NCBI GenBank assembly: GCA_020809705.1
Contig: CP085826.1
Coordinates: 4,650,001-4,714,000 of the forward strand
Direction: 5' to 3'
From: Calonectria ilicicola
Taxonomy: Eukaryota; Ascomycota; Sordariomycetes; Hypocreales; Nectriaceae
Length of the DNA stretch: 64,000 nucleotides
The translations under genes and the position numbers were made by a program. The notes beneath the pieces are model-generated. The model saw only the letters and a list, made by a program, of their open reading frames with translations. It did no database searches and had not been told where the DNA came from. Below, in pieces: positions 1 to 10,500 of this stretch; within the stretch, counting starts at the first letter, position 1; each line of letters opens with the position of its first letter.

Positions 1-62
1 AACAATCGCGCCGCCCAAGCTGTGCTGGAGTAGACGCCTCATGCTCCGAACAAAGGAAATAA

Positions 63-103
63 CAGTGGTAGTGGTAGTAGCAGTAGCAGTAGCAGTAGTG
101 GTA
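63..103. repeat. AGTGGT/AGTAGC microsatellite
   Basis: An imperfect trinucleotide-type repeat (AGTGGT then AGTAGC units) lies just beyond the 3' end of the first gene. Nothing else is recognisable in bases 1-149. Confidence 0.7.
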
Positions 104-149
104 CCATGATGGGCAACCCGTTGCAGTCTCTGATTGGGAGCTGCCCCGC

Positions 150-1766
150 TCAAGATCGTAGGTTTGGACTCATCCGTTCCTGGTTGGATAGCTTCACAAT
201 GCTCTTGACTTTGCTCTTGGTAAAATCGTCGCTCACGATGGTGCGGGGAATGTCCGATCTGTCTCCATCGCCGCTTCGTCGGATTGGCGAGAAGAATTCC
301 CGAATAACCTCCCTCATATGAGTCTCCTCATCGTATTCCAGATCAGAGTCAGAGTCATCAAAGACGCTGCGCGTAGGAGTTTCGACAGCAGTCTCGGTGG
401 TGCTCTGGAGTGACGGAGAGTCGATTGATTCTGACCTCTCGGAACGTGGCTCGGAAGGTGCAGATGTTGAAGGAACGGATATGGGAGGAAGAGATGCCGG
501 GGGTACAGATTTTGGAGGTACAGACTTTGGAGGTATAGACTTTGGAGGTAAAGACTTTGGAGGGACAGATGTAGGCGGTGCACAAGTAGTTGGTACTGAA
601 GTGGGTGGTGGTGTGGAACCAGAGGACACGGAGCCCCGAATGAGAAGAGAAGCGCGAGAGAGAGACTTGCGAGAAGTCCGGGGGGCAGCCGAGGCCGGAA
701 CAGAAGTAGGCCGTGCCTGAGCCGGAGGGGGGGCAGGAGTGGAAGCCTGATCATGGCTGCGACGGCCATGGCGGTGTCTGTGATTGTGCGAATGGCTGTG
801 GCTGTGATTGTGAGTGTGTTTATGAGCGTGACCATGAGCATGACTGTGGCTATGAGTATGGGTATGACCCTGAGCCGGGGGCGGAGGAAGGCTAGCTGAA
901 TTTTCATCGAGGGTAACAGGGATTCCTTCTATTTCGGAACGCCTCTTGCGAGAGAACAGAGCTCGAGCCGAGATGCTGAAGCGGCTGGTGAGAGACTGGC
1001 TGCGGGCTATCGGGCCGGTCGTGGGGGGAGGGGTGGCAAGGCTGGTGGCAGGCACAGGAGACGAGTTGCGACTGCGCTGCTTGTCGACCTTGGCAATGTT
1101 GGTGGTGAATTGATGATACTCGTCAGAAATATCCTCCTCGTTGGTCTCGCTGAAATACTCATTCAGGGCGTCTTCGACGGTTCCAGGCGCGGCGGAACTG
1201 CCATCATCAGGCATATGGGGAGAGAGGGGACCACCAGAACTTCGCTTGCTGCACGTGTCATCGCAACAGTCCTCGACCAAGTTGGGTACAGTGCAGTCGA
1301 GGCACTGTGCTCCCTCCTCGTAGATGGGGTCGTCCAGGGACTGGCTATAGTTGCTAGATGAATCATCGCCAAGCATGACCGGGGAGGCGTAGGGAGAAAG
1401 ACCCTTGACGCTGCTGGCATATTCGTTTCCCAGCGAGATCTTGTGGCCCGTGAGCTGCTGTAGCTTCGAGGTTCGGCGATTAATGGGAGAGTCAGACAGA
1501 GAGCTCCGAGAACGAGGGCGCCGGAGGGTGGAAATGGGAACCGCGGGAGACAGGTGATCAGAGCTGTTGGCAGAGCTCTCAACCGCGGGGAACACGCTGA
1601 GTCTTCTTGCAGACACCCGAGATGAGCTCCTGGATCGGCCTTGAACCTGGATCTTGGGCTTGGCCTTGGATGTAGGGGGCGCCGGCAAGGGTCTATTGAT
1701 GTAGGCTTCCCGATTCTGAGGAGGGCCCAAGCTGGCGCGGTCAAGGGGGCGAAGAGTGGTTGCCAT
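150..1766 (-). CDS. Low-complexity protein with alternating-His tract and PPKS repeats
   Basis: A single-exon reading frame of 538 codons. I do not recognise a family. The N-terminal half is Ser/Arg/Pro-rich and basic, and probably disordered. Around residues 295-335 there is a striking run in which nearly every second residue is His (H-T-H-T-H-S-H-S-H type), a pattern that often binds Zn or Ni. Around residues 390-430 come PPKS(V/L/I) repeats encoded by a 15-bp minisatellite. The C-terminal part is acidic (F-D-D-S-D-S-D) and then mixed. No signal peptide or membrane segment is visible. A C-C-D-D-T-C cluster near residue 165 could be another metal site. The start is the first ATG after a stop-rich leader. 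It is probably a real gene because the frame is long and has fungal codon choice, but its function is unknown. Confidence 0.75.
   Translation of the reverse strand: MATTLRPLDRASLGPPQNREAYINRPLPAPPTSKAKPKIQVQGRSRSSSRVSARRLSVFPAVESSANSSDHLSPAVPISTLRRPRSRSSLSDSPINRRTSKLQQLTGHKISLGNEYASSVKGLSPYASPVMLGDDSSSNYSQSLDDPIYEEGAQCLDCTVPNLVEDCCDDTCSKRSSGGPLSPHMPDDGSSAAPGTVEDALNEYFSETNEEDISDEYHQFTTNIAKVDKQRSRNSSPVPATSLATPPPTTGPIARSQSLTSRFSISARALFSRKRRSEIEGIPVTLDENSASLPPPPAQGHTHTHSHSHAHGHAHKHTHNHSHSHSHNHRHRHGRRSHDQASTPAPPPAQARPTSVPASAAPRTSRKSLSRASLLIRGSVSSGSTPPPTSVPTTCAPPTSVPPKSLPPKSIPPKSVPPKSVPPASLPPISVPSTSAPSEPRSERSESIDSPSLQSTTETAVETPTRSVFDDSDSDLEYDEETHMREVIREFFSPIRRSGDGDRSDIPRTIVSDDFTKSKVKSIVKLSNQERMSPNLRS
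511..570. repeat. 15-bp minisatellite, four units
   Basis: Four consecutive 15-bp units of the type TTTGGAGGTACAGAC on the + strand, differing at one to three bases. Each encodes one PPKSx unit of the - strand gene at 150-1766. The unit is a multiple of 3, so copy-number changes would keep the frame. Confidence 0.9.
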
Positions 1767-3176
1767 TTCAGCGGGTCAGTGAGCGATGCTTTCTCGTATA
1801 CGAATGAAACTAGAGTGAAGATGAGGCCAGTGTGTCTTGGAGTCTTGTTCCCGATGAAAGGAGGGGTTGGATGTGTGAACCGCTTGTTACACCACCAACC
1901 AGCTGATCGCGGGAGAACAGTGTAAGACGATGATCGAGGTATGAAAGTCGCGTAAAAGCGAAACTGCGCCCTGTTCCCGTGATTAAATCCCGTCACCACG
2001 CCGGGTTACACTGCAAAGAGAGACTGTTGGGTCTTCGATGAGCCGAGGGGTGACGCGGTGCGGTGTTGTTGTAAGTTCGTTTTCTCTGTCGGGAATGGGG
2101 AGGCGAGCTTGTCCAAGGATGAATAAAGGCAAAAAAAGAAGAGAAAAAAACGAAAAAGAGCTCAACACTGATGGGTGCGCGAGCGACTCAGGCTTATTAG
2201 TTTTTTCGTATCTTGATGAGAGTTTGAACCAAATTCCCGGGTCTCGTGGCAATGGCTTCTAGCGGGCTTCGATTCTTCCATTGCCCCCACCGTGGTTGTC
2301 CCCGAGGGCTGAAAGTGGCGGAAGGCTGCGAGTCTGGCCGCGTCGAGATGTGTGGGTGATTTTGACTTTGAAAGACGGACGACATTCCAGCTGCGAGAGA
2401 TCGTCTAGGCTAGAAACCCACTCCGCCGGAAGTCACAACCACCCATTGGCAGCGAGCCCGCGCGGGGTTTTCACAGCGGTGGCTTCATCATGCTCAAAGG
2501 ATAACGAGTGGGAAATAGTTAATTATCATAATTCAAGGCCGCGTCATTGGCATTAGTCTCGGGCGTTGGTTGTTAGTTGAATAGAAGCGCCCTAGGCCTA
2601 CTAGATACATGCAAGATTGAAACAAAAAACATAGATCTCGACAGGGCTCGGCTCGTCAGCTCGGCTCGTTGCGTTAAAGCCGGGAACTTCCATCGACGTC
2701 ATATTCTCGATTCTTGCTCTGAGATCGGACTACGGACATCCGAAAATCTTCGGCTCGCATTTGAAAAGTATAAATCTTGCGTAGCAGAGTTCTGGATAGT
2801 CCGACTAAGCGGACATGACGTCCATCAAACGCAAGCTGCTCTTGACATTACCATGACGGGTAAGGCTTACCAGGCGACCGGGACGACCGGGGCTGGATCG
2901 GTTCCGCGTGTACGATTCCAAAGTATCTCGGGAAGAGCCATCTTGTTCGAGGAAAGCTTCGGAGAACGAGTAGCGTCAGGAATGACGTATAAACAAGGTT
3001 GACATTGTCGATTGACTGGTCGAGCTAACGCTAACCCAAAACTCCATCAAATCATATTGTTGGCCTTCATTAGATACATGTCCCATTCTATGATAATAAG
3101 CCCAGACGCCATCCAAGTGCCGTTGGGTCGCCGCCCGTTATCTAAATTACCCAATACGGTGCCACCGTTGGTGCCG
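1767..3176. other. Intergenic, no gene seen
   Basis: Lies between the start of the His-rich gene and the stop of the ERD1-like gene, both on the - strand. It should hold the promoter and leader of the first (note the purine-rich A tract near 2120-2160) and the 3' UTR of the second. An open frame at 2577-3002 has no ATG start, family resemblance or splice context. Confidence 0.6.
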
Positions 3177-4466
3177 CTACTCATCATCATCATCCTTTCC
3201 TGAGTAGTCGTCAAGAAGAATATCGTCGATTTCAAGAGTCGATGGCAAGTTTCTAATCCATTCGGTTTCAACTCGGAAGAAGATCCATACCCACCGCCGG
3301 AAGACCTCGAGGAGTTCGATGAGGAAGATGCCGCTCTCAAAGTCTGTGAACTTGTCCAAGTTGCTGTGGAGCTTCATTGCCCAGGTACATCGGAGCATCA
3401 AATCCATAACAATGATAACGTAGTATAGCTTGATCGGCCTGAAGAATAGCTTATCTCTGAGGCCATAGGGATGACGTTTAGATTCGCGGTCTTCCTTGGA
3501 CAAGAATAGGGTCATGTCCCAATCCTTAGTAACGTCCCAGTAGAACGAGTAAAGCGAGTTGACCAGAACTGCTACCAGCCAAGCTTTGTTGAAAATGGCC
3601 TTCGTGCCTGGGTCTTCGACAGCTCTCTGCAATGCGCTTGTTATCAAAACAGGAAACGCCGTAGAGTACTTGAGCGCGTTGGCCAGATGTTGACCTCCCC
3701 AGCCTGTTGACTCTTTATACGGTGCTCGTCGGACTCGGAAATATTCGGTCACACATTGTCTAAATCGAATCATGCTTGGAACGGCCATTATTAGAGGCAC
3801 GATTACTGTTCCACCGCAGTTGCGATCAGGTCGGTCTGTTGAGCCGCCACGGGTGAAGAACATGCAGATGGTAACAAATAAGTCCCCAAACACCTTGGCG
3901 TAAGATGTCAACACATCTGCAAGAAGAATGTCGCCAAACTTGCCATCTTTCGCTTCGGCTATTCCACCAAGGCTCACTCGTCGCAGTGTCGCTAGGAAGC
4001 GCCTCCTTCCGCCGCTTGGAAGGTGTTGAAGGGGAATGATGAAGAGGGCGAGGAGCGCAATGAGGTATGTCAAGGGCATCCATTGATAGGCCACAACGCG
4101 CGAGGCCTTGCCCCAAGTAAACAGCCAAAAGAGGGTAATCGATGCGCCAAAGAGGCCCGACATGACTGTCGCAAGCCGATATGTCGAGCCATGATGCGGG
4201 ATATGGTGCGGCGAGGATCGTCCAGGATATCGAATGAGCGAGGGTACGTCGATCTTGAGGAGGTACAGGCCGTGAAGGTTAAGACTCCATCCCCAGACAG
4301 CTGCAGCAAGTTAGTTAGTTTCGCCGCCAATCGCATGCGTGCATCGCCCAATTTCTGGCGCGCGGTAGGACTGACCCAAAGTCGCGATAAAGCCAACACG
4401 ATACGGGAGTGGGAATGCCAGGCTGAAGCCATCGAGCTCTGGCTCAACTGCCGGATCACCATCCAT
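3177..4466 (-). CDS. erd1: EXS-domain membrane protein, ERD1-like
   Basis: Two exons, complement(3177..4300, 4376..4466), 404 residues. Exon 1 ends at GTCAGT and exon 2 follows CTTGCTGCAG. Joining them gives W-G-W-S-L-N-L-H-G-L-Y-L-L-K directly before R-Y-P, a characteristic N-terminal signature of EXS proteins of the ERD1 type. The rest has several hydrophobic segments and EXS hallmarks: R-F-x-Q-C, the segment N-A-L-K-Y-S-T-A-F-P, W-D-V-T-K-D-W and R-R-W-x-W-x-F-F-R-V-E-x-E-W. The tail is acidic (G-K-D-D-D-D-E). It lacks the N-terminal SPX domain of plasma-membrane XPR1/SYG1, as expected for ERD1. Known of the family: yeast Erd1 is a Golgi membrane protein that recycles phosphate released by glycosylation and is needed for ER-lumen protein retention and glycosyltransferase recycling. 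Length is close to the usual 360-420. Family assignment is firm; the exact role is inferred. Confidence 0.92.
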
Positions 4467-5896
4467 TGTGGCGGTTCTCCATCTGCCGGGGAGCTACTAG
4501 GAGGGAAAAGGCAGACTCAAGCGAATGCGCCAGAGAAAGCAATTCCAGACGAGCGGTTGAGAGCGTTGCGCGACGGACGTGCATAAAATCGTGGTCTGGA
4601 CAATCCAGCTGTCCTTAAGGAATGCATGATTTCAGATTACAGGGCGGGTCCTCTTTTTTTTTCAGGGGTACTCCTACTGTTTGCGAAGGAGTCTACGTCA
4701 GGCTCGAGCTGTCAAGGCAAAAGTTGCCGCACTAGCCACACGAGCCGCGCAGGCCCCACGGGTCAATGGCGGCCCAGCCACTGCAGCCCCTCTAAAATGT
4801 CTCTGATTTGGGGCCCACAGAAGACGACGAAACTTTCCGTGAGCTAGCACGGCAAAGCAACATCGCTTACAAGCCACAGAATTGACATAACGGAGACGAC
4901 CCGCCCCAAAGCGTATTCAAAAATCAAGAATGGCCCAGATGGCTCGGTATGCTGAAGATCTCGCCCTGATCAATAATCAGAAAAATAAAGAACAAGGCAA
5001 GAAAAAAAATCCAGACTCTAGAAAACAGTGAACCTTGGTTGTCATCGCTCCTGAACAACAACAACGAGGGGTGAACCAACGTCGGCTGGCCTTCACATGA
5101 CACCAAAAACCCTTGCAACACACCATTGTCTGTTAGTGAGTGCTCGGACTGCCGTGCAGATCCCACGATAAATTTCCCCATGGCCTTATGCATGTTACGA
5201 CAGCACACACTGAGCCGGCCGGCACCTGCCGGTTCGTCCCGCGCAGAGGCAGCCTCGTATTAATCCATCCTTGGCGTCATGAGGACGGACGTCTACCAGC
5301 TGGTACCATACACACTCAAACGAATTCGTGGTCTGGAATACAATACCCCGCCAAGACACGTTTCACTCTCAGATAAGGCATGGCCTTCGGAAGTTTTTTC
5401 AGGCTTCCGTCTTGACACCAATGTTTGTTGATTCAACACCTTCACCTGCGTAAGTCCTAGTGCACTGTTCGCCTCGAGGCAGACTGCCGTTGGACGTGGC
5501 ATTGGGCCATTGGAGGGGGGAACCTAGTCGACCTATGGGAAGGCCCTCACTTCTCACCGAGCGCCACTATCACCTTGCGGCGGCATGAACTATGGCCACA
5601 CCACGATGGGTTCCTGAGGGTATTTATCTTGCCATTCTGTTCACCGTCTCCGCGGCGGTCTTACCGAGCACCCCGGTAGCCTCAAACAAGTGCGACAACG
5701 TCAGTGGCCGCGGGCCGTGATTATCGTTTTGACACAGCCCTGTGTCTCTCGACCCTTTGCTCTCTGCTCAACCTGACCGGCTGCAAAGGCTCCGTACCTC
5801 TGGACCTCTGGACCTCTGAATCTCTGACACAAAGTCCCACGGTTACCCATGGTTTTGCAAGACCCAGCCACGCCATTCAGAATTGGCTCACTCACC
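4467..5896. other. Divergent intergenic region, no gene seen
   Basis: Separates the ERD1-like gene (-) from an unknown + strand gene, so both promoters should be here. It contains T-tracts (near 4645-4665) and CT-rich DNA before the + gene. I see no supported coding sequence, RNA gene or repeat. Confidence 0.6.
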
Positions 5897-6840
5897 ATGA
5901 CCCAACAGCCCCCCACCAGATTTGCTGCCGAATTCATCATCGAGTCCCCAGGCCATGGCGTTCAGGCGCAGCGGGCAACCCGTAGACGTGGCATGGAGAC
6001 ACACAGAAGATGGATCCGGAATTGGATGAAGCGACTGCCTCAGGGGGACGAGGATTGGGACAATAATTTTCCATGCACTCCCGAAGACATTGATCGTATT
6101 CGTCAGCGCCTGACGCTATCGCACGTCGAATCCCGGAGTCAGATGGACTGGGTCAGCCTTCTCCATACGTACGCGGCTTGGGCAAAGGAGTTTGACGGGC
6201 GTGAACTTCAACTTCATAACATGGTCATGGTCGCGGCATGTCACGTGGCCCACAGCGATGGCCTGGCCCGAGAAACCATGCTTGAGGCTATGGCGAAGTG
6301 TATCAGTGGAGGGAGTGACACGCTCCGCTCAAAGCGATTCGCTCTTCCAAAGTGCATCCAGATTGGCGACGAGCTTGCAAAAGTACTTGGGGTACGCGCG
6401 TATGAGCTTCCGCTGAGAGGTAAGGCAATTCAATTCTGATATTAAATATACTATCTAGAAAATATGAACGGAATACTCACAGCCCACCAGTCAACTCGTA
6501 TTTCACATTTGGCCAACATTTTACCGGCGAATGTTTCCCGCTTCTACGCGAAGAAGTTACCACCGCCTATCGGCCATCCAAGGTACTACCTTCGGAGGTC
6601 TTGAGGATACCCAGTCTTGTTTTTGACCTTTGCGAAGGGAAAGTCAGGTATGCTTCCCGCTCTTTCTTCTTCTTTTTTTTTCCTTTTTCCTTTTTCCTTT
6701 CCGAGAAGATGTTGGCTCATATACTTGGCAGCATGGATAAGATTGAGAAAAGTTTAGCGGCCAACACGCTAAAGACGAACGCGAGCGGGAGCTCCGCAGA
6801 AAGCAGCACGGATCATGACATGATATTCATTATGAAGTAA
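5897..6840 (+). CDS. Unknown protein, three exons, 262 residues
   Basis: Predicted join(5897..6419, 6491..6647, 6732..6840). The start has a good context (CACCATGA); an in-frame ATG at 5849 with a poorer context would add 16 residues. Donor 1 is GTAAGG, with acceptor CACCAG; this acceptor, not the earlier CACAG, keeps a long open frame. Intron 2 (GTATGC to GGCAG, 84 bp, with a long T tract) is a multiple of three, so reading through it is also open; splicing removes an unlikely Phe-rich run. I recognise no domain. Residues 1-175 look globular and helical (W-I-R-N-W-M, W-V-S-L-L-H-T-Y-A-A-W-A, then an M-V-M-V-A-A-C-H-V-A-H segment). The C-terminus is Ser-rich and ends in M-I-F-I-M-K. The 3' end overlaps the opposing gene by 11 bp. 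Confidence 0.6.
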
Positions 6841-7510
6841 TGGTGTTCATACCCCAGGGCCCTCCGACGGGTTCCAGCTGGAGGGGGATGTAGAGAAATC
6901 TGATGTGGCCGTCCTTTGCGCGTAGACCAGTTTCTCGAAGGTGGAGTGCGAAGCCGGGGTCCCACGTTTCTTTGCGGGCGGATTTTTTGTCGCCAGAGAC
7001 GAGCTCAACGTCGTAGTTTGTGTTTCCAAGGGCGACAACGATTGCGGTGTAGCCTTTGAGCAGTGATGATGTGTTGTTTTTTTCAAGGCGGAAAGCCTGG
7101 GGCCGAATCTCGGGATTGCCAAGATCCTTGACTGTCAGACCGAGCTCCCTCGCCCACGCTTCGATTTTCGGTGCCTAAGGGAGTGTATTATTAGCATGAG
7201 GATAATAATTTTTTTTTTTCCTTTCCGCCTTCTGTGTTTTGCTTTTGCATTTTTTGTTCCAGGTGACAGAGAAAAGGAAAATAATAGGGCTGATCTCAAT
7301 CGCGATCCGTCCTTTTTGTTGACAAGGGAAACATACCAAATGCTGTAGTAGGGCATTACACACTCTTTCGCACGACTCGGGCAGGCCATAGCTCGACAGG
7401 CCCTTTCGCTTCTCAACCGGGAACAGGGTCAAAACCTCGGTAGTGGCGTCTTGTTGAAACTCCTTGATCCGAGAGTCTAAGGATAGAAACTGATACAAGG
7501 GGGAAGCCAT
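6830..7510 (-). CDS. Unknown protein, two exons, 172 residues
   Basis: Predicted complement(6830..7174, 7337..7510). Exon 1 (58 codons, phase 0) ends before GTATGT. Exon 2 follows a textbook branch and acceptor, TGCTAAT then CTCCCTTAG. The intron is 162 bp and rich in A/T tracts. The protein starts M-A-S-P-L-Y-Q-F and is soluble, with no signal peptide or membrane segment. Exon 2 encodes a likely compact alpha/beta domain: A-P-K-I-E-A-W-A-R-E-L-G-L, then K-G-Y-T-A-I-V-V-A-L-G-N, then R-F-L-Y-I-P-L-Q-L-E-P. I do not recognise the family. It converges with the + strand unknown gene and their coding 3' ends overlap by 11 bp. Confidence 0.62.
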
Positions 7511-10500
7511 GCTCTGCTGGGTGCCAAGCTTGCTCCATCAAGGTTACGCCGACGACAAAAGCAACTTAAATCGAGATAAGGGCGCGCGGTCGGCTCCCCG
7601 TGCTTTCAAGCCCTTGTGCCTGGTGCCCGGTGCTCGCCGCCGCCTTGTACACGACTCACTCTTGCCCTGCCGGCGAACTAGTAGATGCCTTAGGCCTCCC
7701 GGCAGATGCGATGGTGCATCTCCACCGCCTCGCTCACCGGGTGGCGGGGCGGGATGCCGGGTGGTGATGATCCCCCATGCACACCCCCGTTGAGGGAAGA
7801 GACAACATGAAGCTCATCAAGTGCTCTAGCCTGTTTGCGGCCGGGAATGCCTCTTGGCACAGTTTATGCCGCCTGACTCTTGCCAGCTGCGAGTTAATGT
7901 CCTGCCGTTTTTTTTTTCATGTCGATAATGCCCTCCTGTGCAATTAGATGTCTCCGGTGACACGCCTGGCTCTGGGCCAATGAGAGGCCCCGGCTGCCGG
8001 GTGGCGGCGGGTGGTGGGTGGCGGCAATATCCTCTTTTAAACAGTCGAATCAAACTGCCGTCATCCCCAAACATCCTACCCCAGCTTGTCTCGTATATGC
8101 TTGGCATTTCTCCGAATGCCTTCGATTGCATTGGTTGGCTGAGGGGACGCTTGTAGAATTGCCTGCCTATTCGGGGAATATGCTTTGTGAGAAACCAATG
8201 AAAATCCACAAGGCCGACAGTCATCCTCTAGAATTGTCTTGGTGGAGACTGATGTTGAATTAGGCAAGGGTTTTTGGCCCGAAACGCCCAATTAAATCTC
8301 CCTAAACGATGATTTGGTAATGATTTACAACTGTTGTCGTAACTAACATGCCTATAGCCTCATAACCGCACATGGTAGTGATACTGACAAAATGACCCCC
8401 TTCAGGGTCACTGCAAATTACTTCATTAAATTTGGGCAGACTATATGAATGAGGCCATTGTTGGAAGCAAAAAAATGCTTTTTGGGGGTGTAAGAAGAGG
8501 AGCCCGCTACAGCCAGCATAAATGAAACACAGGCTCTGAGTTCTATGCCAGGAATAGACTCCAATAGTACACCACCTTCCAAACCCACTCTCCAGAGCAA
8601 TAACCAGGCAACACATCTCCCAGCAACCGTCACCAAACCAGAAGCCATCAGCTTTTTTTTTATTAACGCAAGTGCGCGAAAAGGTCGAAGTGCCCTCTAG
8701 TTTTAGCAAATAACAGTCAAGGGTACCCTTTAGAAGACACAAAATCGCCAGCTTTGCACAGCTTCTCATGAAGCCGTACGGCTGTTCTTGACGGCACAAC
8801 ACATATTGAAGAGATTATCCACGGTTAGATAAGGCATATTAAAATGAAGGCTTTAGCACAGACAACAGTAGAGCATTGCGTTCGGCAATTTAGATAAAAA
8901 CCTGCGATGAATAGGCCCACATAACAGCGGCGAGCAGCGATTCCAAGGTCCTGCAAGGCGAAATGAGTTTGGAATCTGAAAAATCAGATTAAAAAAGTAT
9001 ATATTTTCGATAAGGAGATGAATAGAGGAAACTTTTCTCGGATTTTGAAGCCCAACCCACACCATCCCAAATGCACACGTCCGCTTCTTGGTCACAACAC
9101 AGCGGCACAACAAAAACCAAAGGTCACTGCGCGATTGAACCCATTTTCGATCTTTTAAATGCAGTAGAGGCCTATGCGTTGCATAACTCCAAGAGCTTAT
9201 TCTAGAAGGGTCGAAATTACCAACTCTTGCGACCTCACAAGAGCTTCTCATGAAGCGTAGCTACCCTCAATGGTGTAATGCATACTGAACAGATTTTGCA
9301 CGATTGGGCCGGGAATGCGACGATGACAGGTTTAACATAATCAATCCTATTGGGCGAAAAGCTTCTCCAATGAACGAGTCCATATAATAGAAATCAAAGC
9401 AGCGATTCCAGGAGAGCACAGAAATCTGAGATTGGCACCGGAAGCTGGACTGTTGAATAAAACCAGACGATTCTAGTGATTGCTAGGCTAAACAGAAATA
9501 TGTATAAAATTATTATTCCTGTTACAAATTTATTGTATACCCATTGAAACCTTGAGATCAGTTCATTTGGTAATTAGTGTTTTACCTATCCGAACCCAAT
9601 AGAGCCACAATCTCTCAATTTTACGAATTTCTCGCCAACTTAGTTTCATGCAAGATAAATCCCGTCTAGGGAAAATGTATTATTCGGCGCAAAAAGAATG
9701 GGTCACTCAAGATTAGGAAGCTGCCATTGAAGAACACCCAAGCACAGCAAAAAAACATTGTGCCACAAGCAGAGTGAGCTTTTGTTTCTATTTATCACGA
9801 AAGCCTCAACTAAGGCGACCTTTTTATCTGTAGAGCTCACTATTAGTTACCTCCATAACTGCCATGAATGAACGTGGCATGAAAGATGTGACGGGATTGA
9901 GTTTGAGTCGTTTGCCCAATTCACATTGCTAAGAACCCGTTGAACTGGCGAGGCCTTAGAAGAACAATGTCTATAAATTCGCAAGTTAATTGGTTGCAAC
10001 CATGAAAAATAAATCATAAAGGTAGGCATCAAGAAAGCGACAGTATCCCGAGAAGATAGAACGATACCAAGACACAGCCAGACACCGAGAAAAGAGGCCC
10101 ATGGTAGGACACCTCAAGAGTTCACATAAACTCGAGGCCTACTCAGCTTAGGAAAATTATTTTCGTCCATTCTCAGTAGCCAGGAAGCACCCTGCCGCCA
10201 AGCTCCAGAGATGATCTGTGATCGATAAACCACTTGCCCCAGCCACAAACCGGAGGATTGTCCAATATTTTCTAGCGCCCGAAGTAAAGCCAATAAGCAA
10301 TACACTAAAGTTGGTTATACGAGGGAAGTGGATTATGGATCATATCATTCCGAGTGTTCATGAACGATAGAGGGCGATGTTCACTTTGTGGAGGCTCAGA
10401 GGGCAGAGTGCCTGGTCCATGCAGATCGATCTGTTTACAGGGACAGGACCTTGTTAAGTGCCGGCACTACGGAAAGGGGAAAAGTACACAAGAAATAGAT

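Noticed and set aside
1163..1999. 278-codon - strand frame overlapping the first gene
   Set aside because: A shadow in another frame of the His-rich gene and its leader, with no domain.
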